Position numbers and translations under genes: made by a program
From: a virus
Virus record (IMG/VR): IMGVR_UViG_3300022693_000563
Span: 1 to 25,893 of that record
DNA: 25,893 nucleotides
Direction: 5' to 3' (one strand)
The notes under the pieces: generated by a model
What the model was told of the DNA's origin: nothing
Database searches by the model: none
Seen by the model: the letters and a program-made list of their open reading frames with translations, nothing else
In this document: piece by piece, positions 1 to 6,158 of the stretch
How positions within the stretch are numbered: the stretch's first letter is position 1
How the letters are laid out: each line of letters begins with the position of its first letter

Positions 1-132
1 GAGGACCACTTCGAAGTAGTTGAAGCGTACCGGTCTTACTACCGTGCGGCCAAGGGGCGATTTGCCACGTGGGGCGGTGACAGGAAGTTGCCTGGGTGGT
101 GGTTGCAGACGGTGCCAGACAAAATAGGTTAG
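1..132 (+). CDS. C-terminal end of an unrecognised protein (partial)
   Basis: An open frame runs from the left edge of the window to a TAG at 130-132 and encodes the last 43 residues of a protein. The tail is rich in aromatic and basic residues (RSYYRAAKGRF, then a GWWLQ stretch). I do not recognise a family from this fragment. It lies 46 bp upstream of the next rightward gene, so the two may share a transcript. The start lies outside the window. Confidence 0.55.
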   Translation, partial: EDHFEVVEAYRSYYRAAKGRFATWGGDRKLPGWWLQTVPDKIG

Positions 133-178
133 CGGCGTGTTGGCGGTGTGTTTTTAGTATGGGAAAGGTGTTGTAAAT

Positions 179-547
179 ATGTCACTGGATAAAATTATGG
201 GAGAATTGGAGCGTATGACTTGGGAGCGTGATTCGGCGAAGCGTGAGATACGTATTCTCAAGGACAGGGTATACGGCATGAACCGGGAGATCGCAGGGCT
301 GAAGCGGGGCTCCGAGTCGGTGGATGAGATGGACATCGAAGCGTTTACGAATGCGCGTACTTGGCTGGTCGAGGCCCTGAGGGACGGCGGTGCGGAGATC
401 ACTGACGGTGGCGTAGGGGTTGGTAGGGCTGATACGGGGTTTATTCTGGACGGGATGCCGTTCCAAGTTTCCTTGCGGCCTAGGCCCTTGGTCGAGTTAG
501 AAGACAAGGCACGATTTATAAAAGATGGGAAAATTTATAAGCTCTGA
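179..547 (+). CDS. hypothetical protein with N-terminal coiled coil
   Basis: This 122-residue protein begins with about 45 residues of charged heptad-like helix (MSLDKIMGELERMTWERD onward), a probable coiled coil. A mixed alpha/beta segment with an acidic helix and a glycine-rich turn (DGGAEITDGGVGVG) follows. The ATG at 179 has a purine-rich ribosome-binding site (GGGAAAGG) about 10-15 bases upstream. No enzymatic motif is visible and the function is unknown. The gene points towards the leftward block that ends at 726, so the intergenic stretch 548-725 lies between convergent genes. Overlapping open frames on the other strand are shadows. Confidence 0.7.
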   Translation: MSLDKIMGELERMTWERDSAKREIRILKDRVYGMNREIAGLKRGSESVDEMDIEAFTNARTWLVEALRDGGAEITDGGVGVGRADTGFILDGMPFQVSLRPRPLVELEDKARFIKDGKIYKL

Positions 548-725
548 CTTATTTTAATCAGACGAGGGGGCTCTTGACCGTTAAAGGCGGGAACAGAAGG
601 ATGGCCCGGAACTACGCCGGAGGTCTGCCCAAGAGAGCGTCTGAAACTTGTTGGCGTACAACGCTTGAGACTTGTGATTGTACACAGGTGTTTTCAAAAA
701 AATTTCAGATTTTTTAGGGCCGTGT
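548..725. other. convergent intergenic region with AT-rich dyad
   Basis: These 178 bp separate the 3' ends of a rightward and a leftward gene. The clearest structure is an A-run (696-702) facing a T-run (710-715) across a short TTTCAGA spacer, which can pair in either direction. It may act as a weak bidirectional terminator, but it lacks a GC-rich stem. A 38-codon open frame (601-717) exists, but its only purine-rich motif abuts the ATG, so I do not call it a gene. Confidence 0.3.
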
Positions 726-1052
726 TCAGTGCGCCCCGGAATACGCGAGGGTTCGGCATTCTGGAAGGCCAAGGATATTCCATTTGTAGGTGTCGCAGTT
801 CTTGGCCAGAAGATAATCTAGGTGTTCGCTCTGGGTCATGCAGAGTTTTGTGCCTAGGTCTAGGACACGCGACCACTGGCAATCCATTTTCGTGACTACG
901 CCAATGAGGAGTTCGGTGGATGTTTTGCCTGTCTTTTGGTGAAGGGCAACGTCGGTAGCGGTGGATGTGGCGGAGACATACCACGGGATCGGGAGGATGC
1001 CGCACCCAGACAAGATGGCGAGAGCGGCGAGGATCAGGAGGAGTGCTTTCAC
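726..1052 (-). CDS. small lipoprotein with conserved-looking cysteines
   Basis: This 108-residue protein starts with a classic lipoprotein signal peptide: MKA, a hydrophobic run LLLILAALAI, then the lipobox LSGC with the lipidated cysteine at residue 17. The mature part has four more cysteines (58, 71, 86, 99), which could form two disulfides in the periplasm. The GTG start at 1052 overlaps the stop of the upstream zinc-finger gene in a GTGA arrangement, which indicates translational coupling and fixes the start. It is the last gene of the leftward small-gene block. A role as an outer-membrane lipoprotein (exclusion factor or o-spanin) is possible, but it is not next to the lysis genes and I do not recognise the family. 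Confidence 0.8.
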   Translation of the reverse strand: MKALLLILAALAILSGCGILPIPWYVSATSTATDVALHQKTGKTSTELLIGVVTKMDCQWSRVLDLGTKLCMTQSEHLDYLLAKNCDTYKWNILGLPECRTLAYSGAH

Positions 1053-1198
1053 TCTTCAAGGATCGGTAATGGTGGGGGCTGAGATTCCATGCCGGTACAA
1101 CAATCTTCTACGCCATTGCCTTGGCAGTCGGGGCATGGGGAGGTGACGAACTTGGGGTCAGATACCCACCCCGTACCATTACATTTCGGACATTTCAT
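1049..1198 (-). CDS. 49-aa DnaJ-type zinc-finger miniprotein
   Basis: This short gene encodes 49 residues. It carries two CxxCxGxG motifs, CPKCNGTG at residues 3-10 and CPDCQGNG at 22-29, the signature of the DnaJ central zinc finger. Two motifs suffice for one zinc site. A CC pair at 33-34 and a proline-rich tail follow; there is no J domain. The ATG at 1198 is preceded by AAGGAG eight bases upstream, inside the end of the previous gene. The stop overlaps the next start as GTGA. These couplings support it strongly despite its size. Standalone miniproteins of this kind are known in phages, usually without assigned function. Zinc binding is a firm inference; a chaperone or regulatory role is a guess. 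Confidence 0.85.
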   Translation of the reverse strand: MKCPKCNGTGWVSDPKFVTSPCPDCQGNGVEDCCTGMESQPPPLPILEE

Positions 1199-1424
1199 TG
1201 GCTGGCTCCTTCATCATAATTTGTTGCATGGTGCGAGGATCGTCGGCGCTGTAGCGGACGGCTCCGCATGGGCAGTGGGCGCTGTCGGAGTGCGTAAAGC
1301 CGTCCCCTTTGTCTCGGTGTTGGACGAGGACGGCTTGAAGGCAACCCGTAGCTTGGCAAACTGTACGGCTTGGGCAGTGATGGCAGTGCGCGAGGCTTGG
1401 GACAAGCGACACAACGTTAGACAT
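1179..1424 (-). CDS. 81-aa cysteine-rich protein
   Basis: This 81-residue protein has an N-terminal cluster C14-x2-C17-x5-C23-x4-C28 flanked by histidines, and a second pair C51-x-C53 after HSDSAH. The spacing resembles metal-binding knuckles (zinc or Fe-S), but I cannot assign a family. The ATG at 1424 has an AAAGAGG ribosome-binding site at 1431-1437. The 3' end overlaps the following zinc-finger gene by 20 bp and supplies that gene's ribosome-binding site, so the two are translationally linked. The open frame on the opposite strand here is a shadow. Confidence 0.7.
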   Translation of the reverse strand: MSNVVSLVPSLAHCHHCPSRTVCQATGCLQAVLVQHRDKGDGFTHSDSAHCPCGAVRYSADDPRTMQQIMMKEPANEMSEM

Positions 1425-1473
1425 GGAGAACCTCTTTAATGGTAAGGGTGGTGGTCGGGGTAGCGGGGTTCTG

Positions 1474-1605
1474 TTACCGCATCAGGCTTTTACGCCTTGC
1501 GGAAGTCTGTTGCTTCTTGGAAGTGCGGATGGCCTTGGCCTTTGCGTAGGACGACACCGGCTTTTTCTTGAGGGTGAGGGCCTTTTTCTTGGTCGAGCGG
1601 ATCAT
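1474..1605 (-). CDS. 43-aa highly basic peptide
   Basis: This 43-codon gene has an ATG at 1605 preceded by AAGGGAG about 11 bases upstream, and a TAA at 1474-1476. The product is very basic: KKK at residues 6-8 and 13-15, KK at 30-31, RRK at 37-39, with only uncharged or hydrophobic residues between and no acidic residue. It is likely to bind nucleic acid electrostatically, like protamine-like or ribosomal-protein-like small phage proteins, but this is inference from composition. It lies between a membrane-anchored coiled-coil gene and the Cys-rich genes, in the same orientation and with short gaps. Confidence 0.65.
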   Translation of the reverse strand: MIRSTKKKALTLKKKPVSSYAKAKAIRTSKKQQTSARRKSLMR

Positions 1606-1626
1606 AGTGGTGGGTCTCCCTTCTGG

Positions 1627-1872
1627 TTATGGTTTGTCGCGCATGAAATAAGTGTCTAGCTTCTCTTCCAGCTTGTCAAACCGCTTCATAATATCGTCGG
1701 TGCGGTGGCCGAATTCAGTCTTGGAGACGTAGTTTTTTGCTATGTCTTCGCGGGTTTCGTAGGTCATCTTCTCCAGGTTTCGCTGGGATGAGTTTACGCC
1801 ACGCATCCACCAAAGGAAACTACCACAGACGAGGGACAAAACGCCATTCCAAATTAGTGCTGTGGGGTCCAT
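1627..1872 (-). CDS. 81-aa membrane-anchored coiled-coil protein
   Basis: The real start is taken as the ATG at 1872, with AAGGAAG eight bases upstream and 14 bp after the stop of the previous gene. A longer reading to 2019 would overlap the upstream gene for over 130 bp. The 81 residues begin with one transmembrane segment (about residues 5-23, ending in LWWM). A charged helix (about 30-75) follows with heptad-like spacing and the acidic/basic run DDIMKRFDKLEEKLD. This topology, a short outside tail, one TM and a cytoplasmic or periplasmic coiled coil, is shared by i-spanins and by small phage membrane proteins of unknown role. Function is not assigned. Confidence 0.7.
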   Translation of the reverse strand: MDPTALIWNGVLSLVCGSFLWWMRGVNSSQRNLEKMTYETREDIAKNYVSKTEFGHRTDDIMKRFDKLEEKLDTYFMRDKP

Positions 1873-1886
1873 GACCAGTGCTTCCT

Positions 1887-2279
1887 TTATTTTTTGTAGG
1901 CTCTGTGGCGAGCCATCGCCTTGTCTAGCTTGGCTTCTTCGGCTTTGTTGAAAGCGGCCCGCTCGGCTAAGAATGCTTTCTTTGTCTTTGCCATCTTCTC
2001 TATATTTGCCTTGTTCCATTTTGCATTGTCCTTATCGAACTTGGCCTTGAGCTTTGCGAGCTTGTCGGCTTCGACCTTATTCCATTTAGCGGAGCGGGCT
2101 AGAAATTTCGCTTTGTCTTCGGCGAGAAGCTGCGCCTCTGTCTTTTTCTTGCGGGACTTCGTGTTGGCCTTGGACTTAACATGCTCTACGCCACCCGGCG
2201 TGTTCTGGCGTTGGGGCTTGCCCTTAGGGTGGGGTACGTTGCGTGCGCCTTTGGGGGTGTTTTCGCGGTAATGGGGCAT
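1887..2279 (-). CDS. Lys-rich protein with three 22-residue repeats
   Basis: This 130-residue protein has two parts. Residues 1-48 are basic, proline/glycine-rich and probably disordered, ending in SRKKK. Residues 56-121 are three tandem 22-residue repeats (56-77, 78-99, 100-121), each with an aromatic at position 4, A at 9, W or F at 11, NK at 12-13 and K-(L/M/L) near 18-19. Period 22 equals two turns of an 11-residue helical repeat, so a long amphipathic, very basic helix is expected. Binding to DNA, RNA or membranes is plausible. The ATG at 2279 has GGAG seven bases upstream. No family is recognised; alanine/lysine-rich histone-H1-like tails are the closest analogy, by composition only. 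Confidence 0.75.
   Translation of the reverse strand: MPHYRENTPKGARNVPHPKGKPQRQNTPGGVEHVKSKANTKSRKKKTEAQLLAEDKAKFLARSAKWNKVEADKLAKLKAKFDKDNAKWNKANIEKMAKTKKAFLAERAAFNKAEEAKLDKAMARHRAYKK
1917..2114 (-). repeat. three tandem 66-bp coding repeats (22 aa each)
   Basis: The 198 bp encode three in-register 22-residue units at residues 56-77, 78-99 and 100-121 of the Lys-rich protein. Units 1 and 2 share KAKF at their start and AKWNK at positions 9-13. Unit 3 is more diverged (KKAF, AAFNK). The repeat is clearer in protein than in DNA, which indicates an old duplication under selection rather than a recent slippage. Confidence 0.75.
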
Positions 2280-2288
2280 CGGGTACTC

Positions 2289-2708
2289 CTAGAACTTTAC
2301 TTGGAATCTAGCGTTGATGGATTTGCTGAGGGTCTGCGGGTTGAAGGCGGCCCCGATAGAGTAATTTTTGTTGGATAAGCCTATGCCAAGGTTGGTGAAG
2401 CCTTGGTCACCGTACTTGATGGACGCGGGGGCACCCTCGTCTTGGAAGGCTTGGGGCAACTTGACCCTGCCGCCATAGGCATAGCCACCGGCCTTGAGGC
2501 GGAGGAGGGTATCCTGAAGAAGCTTGTCTATGGGAATTCGGGCTTCGATATCGCCTTCAACTTGGAAGTTGCTTTGGCGGACCCCTTCGGAGCCAGTGGG
2601 GCGCATGGCGTTGCCGGAGCCCTGCATACGGAGAGTGATGTATTTGTTAATGGCCTTGGATATTGCGGAAGGGGAAGGCTTTGATCTGTTGGGGGCTTGG
2701 TGGTTCAT
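2289..2708 (-). CDS. 139-aa hypothetical protein with beta-rich C-terminus
   Basis: The start is placed at the ATG at 2708 because it overlaps the stop of the upstream Cys-rich gene as ATGA; the frame stays open upstream but would overlap that gene completely. The N-terminal third is Ser/Pro/Lys-rich, then comes a helical segment (IPIDKLLQDTLLRLKAGG). The last 50 residues alternate small and aromatic residues and end in RFQVKF. The terminal phenylalanine and alternating pattern recall the final strand of outer-membrane beta proteins, but there is no signal peptide, so this is only a resemblance. Function is unknown. Confidence 0.7.
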   Translation of the reverse strand: MNHQAPNRSKPSPSAISKAINKYITLRMQGSGNAMRPTGSEGVRQSNFQVEGDIEARIPIDKLLQDTLLRLKAGGYAYGGRVKLPQAFQDEGAPASIKYGDQGFTNLGIGLSNKNYSIGAAFNPQTLSKSINARFQVKF

Positions 2709-2896
2709 GGGGTGCCGCCCATGTTCTGCATGGTGGGTTTTGGTAGGGGGTAGGAGCGGACATGGGACGTTTTGCCCCGCATGGTGGAGGAGCGTAAGAC
2801 TTTGATCTTCGTGTCTGCGGCAGTGCCGCACTTGCAGTTGCCACCGCAATTTGCGGGGCTTTTACAGGTGGAGGATGCGTGGGTGTTACATGCCAT
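2705..2896 (-). CDS. 63-aa cysteine-rich, metallothionein-like miniprotein
   Basis: The first 23 residues hold five cysteines (3, 11, 17, 21, 23) and a histidine (6), ending in the compact NCGGNCKCG. The remaining 40 residues are basic and proline-containing with no cysteine. The density resembles small metal-binding proteins, although bacterial metallothioneins usually have more cysteines. The ATG at 2896 has only a weak ribosome-binding site (AGG in TATAGGTTC). The stop overlaps the next start as ATGA, which supports this frame over the competing frame of the 139-aa gene. Metal binding is inferred; biological role unknown. Confidence 0.65.
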   Translation of the reverse strand: MACNTHASSTCKSPANCGGNCKCGTAADTKIKVLRSSTMRGKTSHVRSYPLPKPTMQNMGGTP

Positions 2897-2950
2897 GGTA
2901 CTTGAGAACCTATAGGGGTTAGGGGGTGGAAGTCGTCCCCGGCGCAGGGG

Positions 2951-3337
2951 CTATGGTAACCAAATTTTAAGGGCGGTTCTATACATATTTAGCCAATCGT
3001 CTAGGCGCATTATGGTAAGGGAATCGCCGGTTTTCATGCGGGAGCGGCGGTTGATGACTACGGGGAAGTCGGGGCTACGAGCTTCGCGGATGCCTTTCTC
3101 GGCTTGGTGGAGGGCTTCGTAGAGCCGGAGTTTCTCGGTGCGTTTGGCTTCAACCCAGATATGGGGCGTGCCAGTTAGGTCTGCGGAACCGCCACCGGAA
3201 AGGTTGCGTCCGCCGCCGGAGAGGGGGGCTCTGAATATGACGTTGGAACCGTTGAAGAGACTTTCGTTGAAGTAGGTGGCAAGTTCCCGCTCGTAATTGT
3301 CACCCTTCCCTTTCGCACCACGGGGCTTTAAGGCCAT
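2951..3337 (-). CDS. PD-(D/E)XK nuclease, Holliday-junction-resolvase-like
   Basis: This 128-residue protein has the hallmarks of a small PD-(D/E)XK nuclease. An N-terminal helix carries a glutamate (GDNYEREL), an aspartate lies in SADLTG, and the E-A-K motif follows after a strand (HIWVEAKRTEKL). A helix and a strand (FPVVINRRSR) come next. Archaeal Hjc-type resolvases and phage resolvases share this order, so cutting branched DNA is the likely role; a VRR-type nuclease is the alternative. The start is the ATG at 3337, which overlaps the upstream stop as TAATG. An earlier TTG is in frame but would run into the upstream gene. The neighbouring HTH/zinc gene is translationally coupled to it. 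Confidence 0.7.
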   Translation of the reverse strand: MALKPRGAKGKGDNYERELATYFNESLFNGSNVIFRAPLSGGGRNLSGGGSADLTGTPHIWVEAKRTEKLRLYEALHQAEKGIREARSPDFPVVINRRSRMKTGDSLTIMRLDDWLNMYRTALKIWLP

Positions 3338-3657
3338 TACCAATAATCTCCGTTGTTGTTGTGCTGTTCGTTGTATTCAGTACACTTCTTGCAGATATAC
3401 TGCCACTTTGGGCGCGGTTGGTCGTCCCTACACCTTATGCAGGGCCGCTTCCACAACTCGGTCTTGCGAGAACTGGATAGAGAGACAACATATTTGGCTC
3501 CGTCAAAATCCTTTAATCCTTCTCGTTGTAAGATTCTTTTAACCGTATCGACACAGATGCCGAGGCGTCTGGCCATCTCTGTGTATGGTAACTTCTGTTT
3601 TAATGCTTTGACCAAATAGTTGATGTCGGACTTGGTGACAACAACCGACTTACCCAT
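3337..3657 (-). CDS. HTH plus zinc-ribbon DNA-binding protein
   Basis: This 106-residue protein has a clear helix-turn-helix at about residues 24-48 (YTEMARRLGICVDTVKRILQ), typical of Hin/MerR-like or sigma-4-like HTHs. A zinc-ribbon candidate follows with C73-x2-C76 and C89-x2-C92. It is probably a transcription regulator. The chosen ATG at 3657 has a strong GGAAGGAGG ribosome-binding site six bases upstream; a longer in-frame start at 3702 lies inside the promoter region. It is the first gene of the leftward block and sits about 20 bp downstream of the conserved promoter/operator element at 3678-3700, so it may regulate itself. Confidence 0.8.
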   Translation of the reverse strand: MGKSVVVTKSDINYLVKALKQKLPYTEMARRLGICVDTVKRILQREGLKDFDGAKYVVSLSSSRKTELWKRPCIRCRDDQPRPKWQYICKKCTEYNEQHNNNGDYW

Positions 3658-3677
3658 CGAACCTCCTTCCAATATCA

Positions 3678-3700
3678 GTGACAAAGTTTTAGCATTATAC
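3678..3700 (-). promoter_or_regulatory. leftward promoter/operator, copy A
   Basis: This 23-nt element matches the one at 6234-6256 with only two mismatches. On the minus strand it holds a perfect -10 hexamer TATAAT (3694-3699) followed by CTAAAACTTTGTCAC. No good -35 is seen at 16-18 bp, so an activator or a phage factor may be needed. It lies 20 bp upstream of the HTH/zinc-ribbon start codon. The downstream half of the dyad seen in copy B is degenerate here (GCAT instead of TCAC). Confidence 0.6.
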
Positions 3701-3738
3701 ATATAAGTCCTTATAAATAATTAACAAATACGATCAGC

Positions 3739-3763
3739 CGACCGGGGCGGAAGACCCCGGTCG
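3739..3763. other. perfect 9-bp GC-rich hairpin
   Basis: CGACCGGGG (3739-3747) pairs with CCCCGGTCG (3755-3763) around a 7-nt loop. No T-tract follows on either strand, so a classical intrinsic terminator is unlikely. It lies upstream of the leftward promoter at 3678-3700 and next to the TTAACG array, which suits an origin or regulatory structure; a rho-type or bidirectional terminator is also possible. Confidence 0.5.
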
Positions 3764-3787
3764 TTGGGTGTCTTCAGTTTTGTGTTG

Positions 3788-3930
3788 CGTTAACGGGTTG
3801 ACAGGTCTACAACCCGCGTTGACGATCCGTTAACGTATTAACGCAAACAAGAACTAAAGACAAACAAGGAGAATAAATGCTTCGCATTATTCTCCTTAGT
3901 GTTAAAGATTAACGTGTTAACGTGTTAACG
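3788..3930. repeat. TTAACG motif array (candidate origin iterons or operators)
   Basis: Six exact TTAACG copies start at 3790, 3830, 3838, 3909, 3917 and 3925, with one variant TTGACG at 3819. The last three are spaced exactly 8 bp apart. Two copies sit in the palindrome CGTTAACG (3788-3795, 3828-3835). An inverted repeat CGGGTTG/CAACCCG (3794-3800, 3810-3816) lies between them. The region is non-coding, AT-rich and next to the 3' end of the primase-helicase gene. Such clusters are typical of initiator- or repressor-binding sites. Confidence 0.55.
3866..3897 (-). terminator. probable intrinsic terminator after primase-helicase
   Basis: Two arms, 3866-3880 and 3884-3897, form a 14-bp stem with one bulged A and a 3-nt loop. 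Read leftwards, the stem is followed by a T-rich stretch (TTGTTTGTCTTTAG), as expected for an intrinsic terminator of the primase-helicase transcript that ends at 3932. The stem has moderate GC content, so efficiency is uncertain. Confidence 0.55.
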
Positions 3931-3931
3931 C

Positions 3932-5959
3932 TCACAGACCATCAGCGTCCATCCCCAGCCACCTACGAATTTCATATTGCGGAACCTTCAGCAGTCTACT
4001 GATCTCGGAGGAGCCGAGGCCTTGTGTCTTGGAGATGTGAAGGGCCTGTTGCTTCCGGGATTTGGTGGAGACGATGAACTTCTTGCCGCTGATCAGGTGT
4101 TCGCACCAGCCGATGTAGTGAGTTTGGTGCAACTCCGTCTGTTGCCTGACCTTGCCGAAGCTGACCTGTGTAACCATTACGATTCTGCAATCGTTACCGG
4201 CTTGTGCGCCTAGGTAGGTATAGGGCGTGAACTCCCTGCCGTCGGATGTGTGGACGTATAGGTTAGCGTCGTCCAGACCGGCCTTTGCTTTGACATCGTT
4301 CTTGTCTTGGTAGACTTGGGTGATGAAAATCTGGGTATCGACATCGGTGAGTTGCGCCGTCGATCCGGCCTCACGACCTAGACCAGCGTCCCCTGGTTTG
4401 TTTCGGTGGTGGACCAAGACAACCGAGACCCCTTTGTTTCTGACCGTTTTTGCCACGAGGTTTACCTTCGCCCACTCGGTGGGGCTTGCTTCTTCGAGGC
4501 CACGGAAGGCGTTGCGAATTGTGTCGATGACAAGGATGTCAGGCTTAACAACTTCGAGCCATTCGCCGAGTAGGTTGAACCCCGCTTGCGACATCAGGTC
4601 CATCTCGCCACCGTCTTCGGGGGCTATGAGGGTTGGTGACCATAGGGCGAAGTGTTCGTTGGTGTATCCGAAAGTGTCGTTGAAATCCTTCATCCTCCGC
4701 AGGGTGGTACGCCTTGGATTGTCGTAGTCTAGGTAGAATACCTTGGCCAACTTGCCCATTTCGTAGGGGCCGAAGCTAGGCCTACCGGCGGCGAGGGATG
4801 TCAGCATCGCAGACAAGAAATAGCTCTTACCGTGGCCGTTGAAGCCAACGACCTGAGTAATCGTTGCTTCGGGGATCAGTGGGTCAACCCAGAACGGTTC
4901 GTCTGACAGGTTAGCTATAAGGTCATCGATGGCCGGGGCGTAGATGGGAACGAGGCGACTCGGTGGGACAATCGCCGTTTCCTGTCGCACTATGAGCTTG
5001 TCTTTGCGTATGCCAGCCTCGTCGTAGTCGTCTGGGTAGTTCCTTCTGTCCATATCTTGGGCAGATCGCATCTTCTGGAGCAGCCATAGCTTTAGTTCTT
5101 CGGCGGAGTAGGACTGAGGATCAAAAAAGGATTGATAATAGTTAGTTACGGTCTGTATTAGACTGTCTCCAACAACACCTTTTCGGACCATCTGACCACA
5201 AAACCGGACCATCCAATCATCTGTTCCGTCCCCATCCCGTAATTTTCGTCCCAGTATGGCGACACGGTTTTCGGTTTGCTCGCTGATGGACAGCGATTGC
5301 TCTGGGGTAGCTACGGAAATTGCAGAAAGGTTAAGGGTGTCGAAGCTGAATGCTTCCTCGGAGTCGGTAATTTCTGTAGGGTTTCCCTGCCACTCGTGGT
5401 CGGCGAGGTCATCGAAGCTGTGGTGTTCGGCTATTTCCCACTTGTATTGGTGGGTGACTTCACGCTTTTCGTTTAGCTTGACGGACGGTGGCATTACCAC
5501 GTACCCGCCATCACCCCTAAGGTCTAGGCCTTGGATGTTTACCCATTCTCTGGCGGTGCCGCCAACCTTATTCCCGAAACGCTTACCCTGCATGGGGTGC
5601 GCGAAATAGTAATGGTGCCCCCTCGTGGTCTTGACGGCTATCGGTGTGGTCAGGTTCTTCTTTTTTACGTAAGCCTCTGCCTCGGCGTTGTCGCAATCTA
5701 ATACGATCACGCCACTGATAGCGCCCGTGACTAGGGCCAGATTAAATATCTCTACCCTAGTGCCGCTTGATGTCGGTGCGCCATTATCGAACCAATCCTC
5801 TACCTCTTCCATGGTGGTGGATCGTGTTTGATATTCCTTCCAGCCAGCCAGGGGCTTCTTGCCGCTTACGGACAGGGGGATAATTGTCCATCCGCGATCT
5901 ATTGCATCGACAGCCTCGTCATACAGAAGTGCCTTTAGTTCTTCTTTTCGATCCGTCAT
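3932..5959 (-). CDS. Prim-Pol / RecA-like helicase replication protein
   Basis: This 675-residue protein fuses a bifunctional primase-polymerase domain to a RecA-fold ATPase. In the N-terminal part the metal-binding LDCD (D88, D90), the TTRGHHYYF motif (H115/H116) and LDLRGDGGYVVMPPS (about 146-159) match the archaeo-eukaryotic-type Prim-Pol family. The ATPase has Walker A GFNGHGKS (372-379), Walker B ILVID (475-479) and VVLVHHR (about 514-520), as in RepA/AAA_25 helicases. A short C-terminal HTH-like helix pair (EISRLLKVPQYEIRRW) may bind DNA. It should prime and unwind phage DNA. The ATG at 5959 is chosen for the AGGA eight bases upstream; ATG 5968 and an upstream start at 6013 are possible. 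The 5' end overlaps the Cro-like gene by 41 bp. Confidence 0.9.
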   Translation of the reverse strand: MTDRKEELKALLYDEAVDAIDRGWTIIPLSVSGKKPLAGWKEYQTRSTTMEEVEDWFDNGAPTSSGTRVEIFNLALVTGAISGVIVLDCDNAEAEAYVKKKNLTTPIAVKTTRGHHYYFAHPMQGKRFGNKVGGTAREWVNIQGLDLRGDGGYVVMPPSVKLNEKREVTHQYKWEIAEHHSFDDLADHEWQGNPTEITDSEEAFSFDTLNLSAISVATPEQSLSISEQTENRVAILGRKLRDGDGTDDWMVRFCGQMVRKGVVGDSLIQTVTNYYQSFFDPQSYSAEELKLWLLQKMRSAQDMDRRNYPDDYDEAGIRKDKLIVRQETAIVPPSRLVPIYAPAIDDLIANLSDEPFWVDPLIPEATITQVVGFNGHGKSYFLSAMLTSLAAGRPSFGPYEMGKLAKVFYLDYDNPRRTTLRRMKDFNDTFGYTNEHFALWSPTLIAPEDGGEMDLMSQAGFNLLGEWLEVVKPDILVIDTIRNAFRGLEEASPTEWAKVNLVAKTVRNKGVSVVLVHHRNKPGDAGLGREAGSTAQLTDVDTQIFITQVYQDKNDVKAKAGLDDANLYVHTSDGREFTPYTYLGAQAGNDCRIVMVTQVSFGKVRQQTELHQTHYIGWCEHLISGKKFIVSTKSRKQQALHISKTQGLGSSEISRLLKVPQYEIRRWLGMDADGL

Positions 5960-6158
5960 TGTTATCATCCTGTTCAAAGTAATCATCGATGTTGAGGGGG
6001 CCCTTAACGGCATTCTTTATCTCTTCGAAATGCCGCGTGGTCATGTACCGGGTGTTCATCATGCGGTACGGCGCTGTCCGTGGCTTGCCCAGTAGCTTCG
6101 CGACCTCGTTGGGACCGCCACAATCACTGATAAATCTCTTGGCGTTAAATTTCCACAC
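5919..6158 (-). CDS. Cro-like HTH regulator
   Basis: This 79-residue protein has a compact HTH at about residues 10-48 (GGPNEVAKLLGKPRTAPYRM, then the Y/R-rich recognition segment and EEIKNA), as in small Cro/Cox-like phage repressors. An acidic then basic tail follows. The GTG start at 6158 has AAGGAG eight bases upstream. It is the first gene of the leftward transcript that continues into the primase-helicase, which it overlaps by 41 bp. The operator-like dyad at 6234-6251 lies about 75 bp upstream, so autoregulation is likely. DNA binding is well supported; which promoter it controls is inferred. Confidence 0.75.
   Translation of the reverse strand: MWKFNAKRFISDCGGPNEVAKLLGKPRTAPYRMMNTRYMTTRHFEEIKNAVKGPLNIDDYFEQDDNNDGSKRRTKGTSV

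Noticed and set aside
548-575. Hairpin TCTGA/TCAGA as terminator of the first rightward gene
   Set aside because: The stem is only about 5-8 bp with a bulge and no T-tract follows.
601-717. 38-codon frame between convergent genes
   Set aside because: Its only purine-rich motif touches the ATG, and the frame runs through the AT-rich dyad. Composition gives no support.
2289-2849. 186-residue reading of the 139-residue gene
   Set aside because: It would cover the Cys-rich gene almost completely. The ATGA junction at 2705-2708 supports the shorter form.
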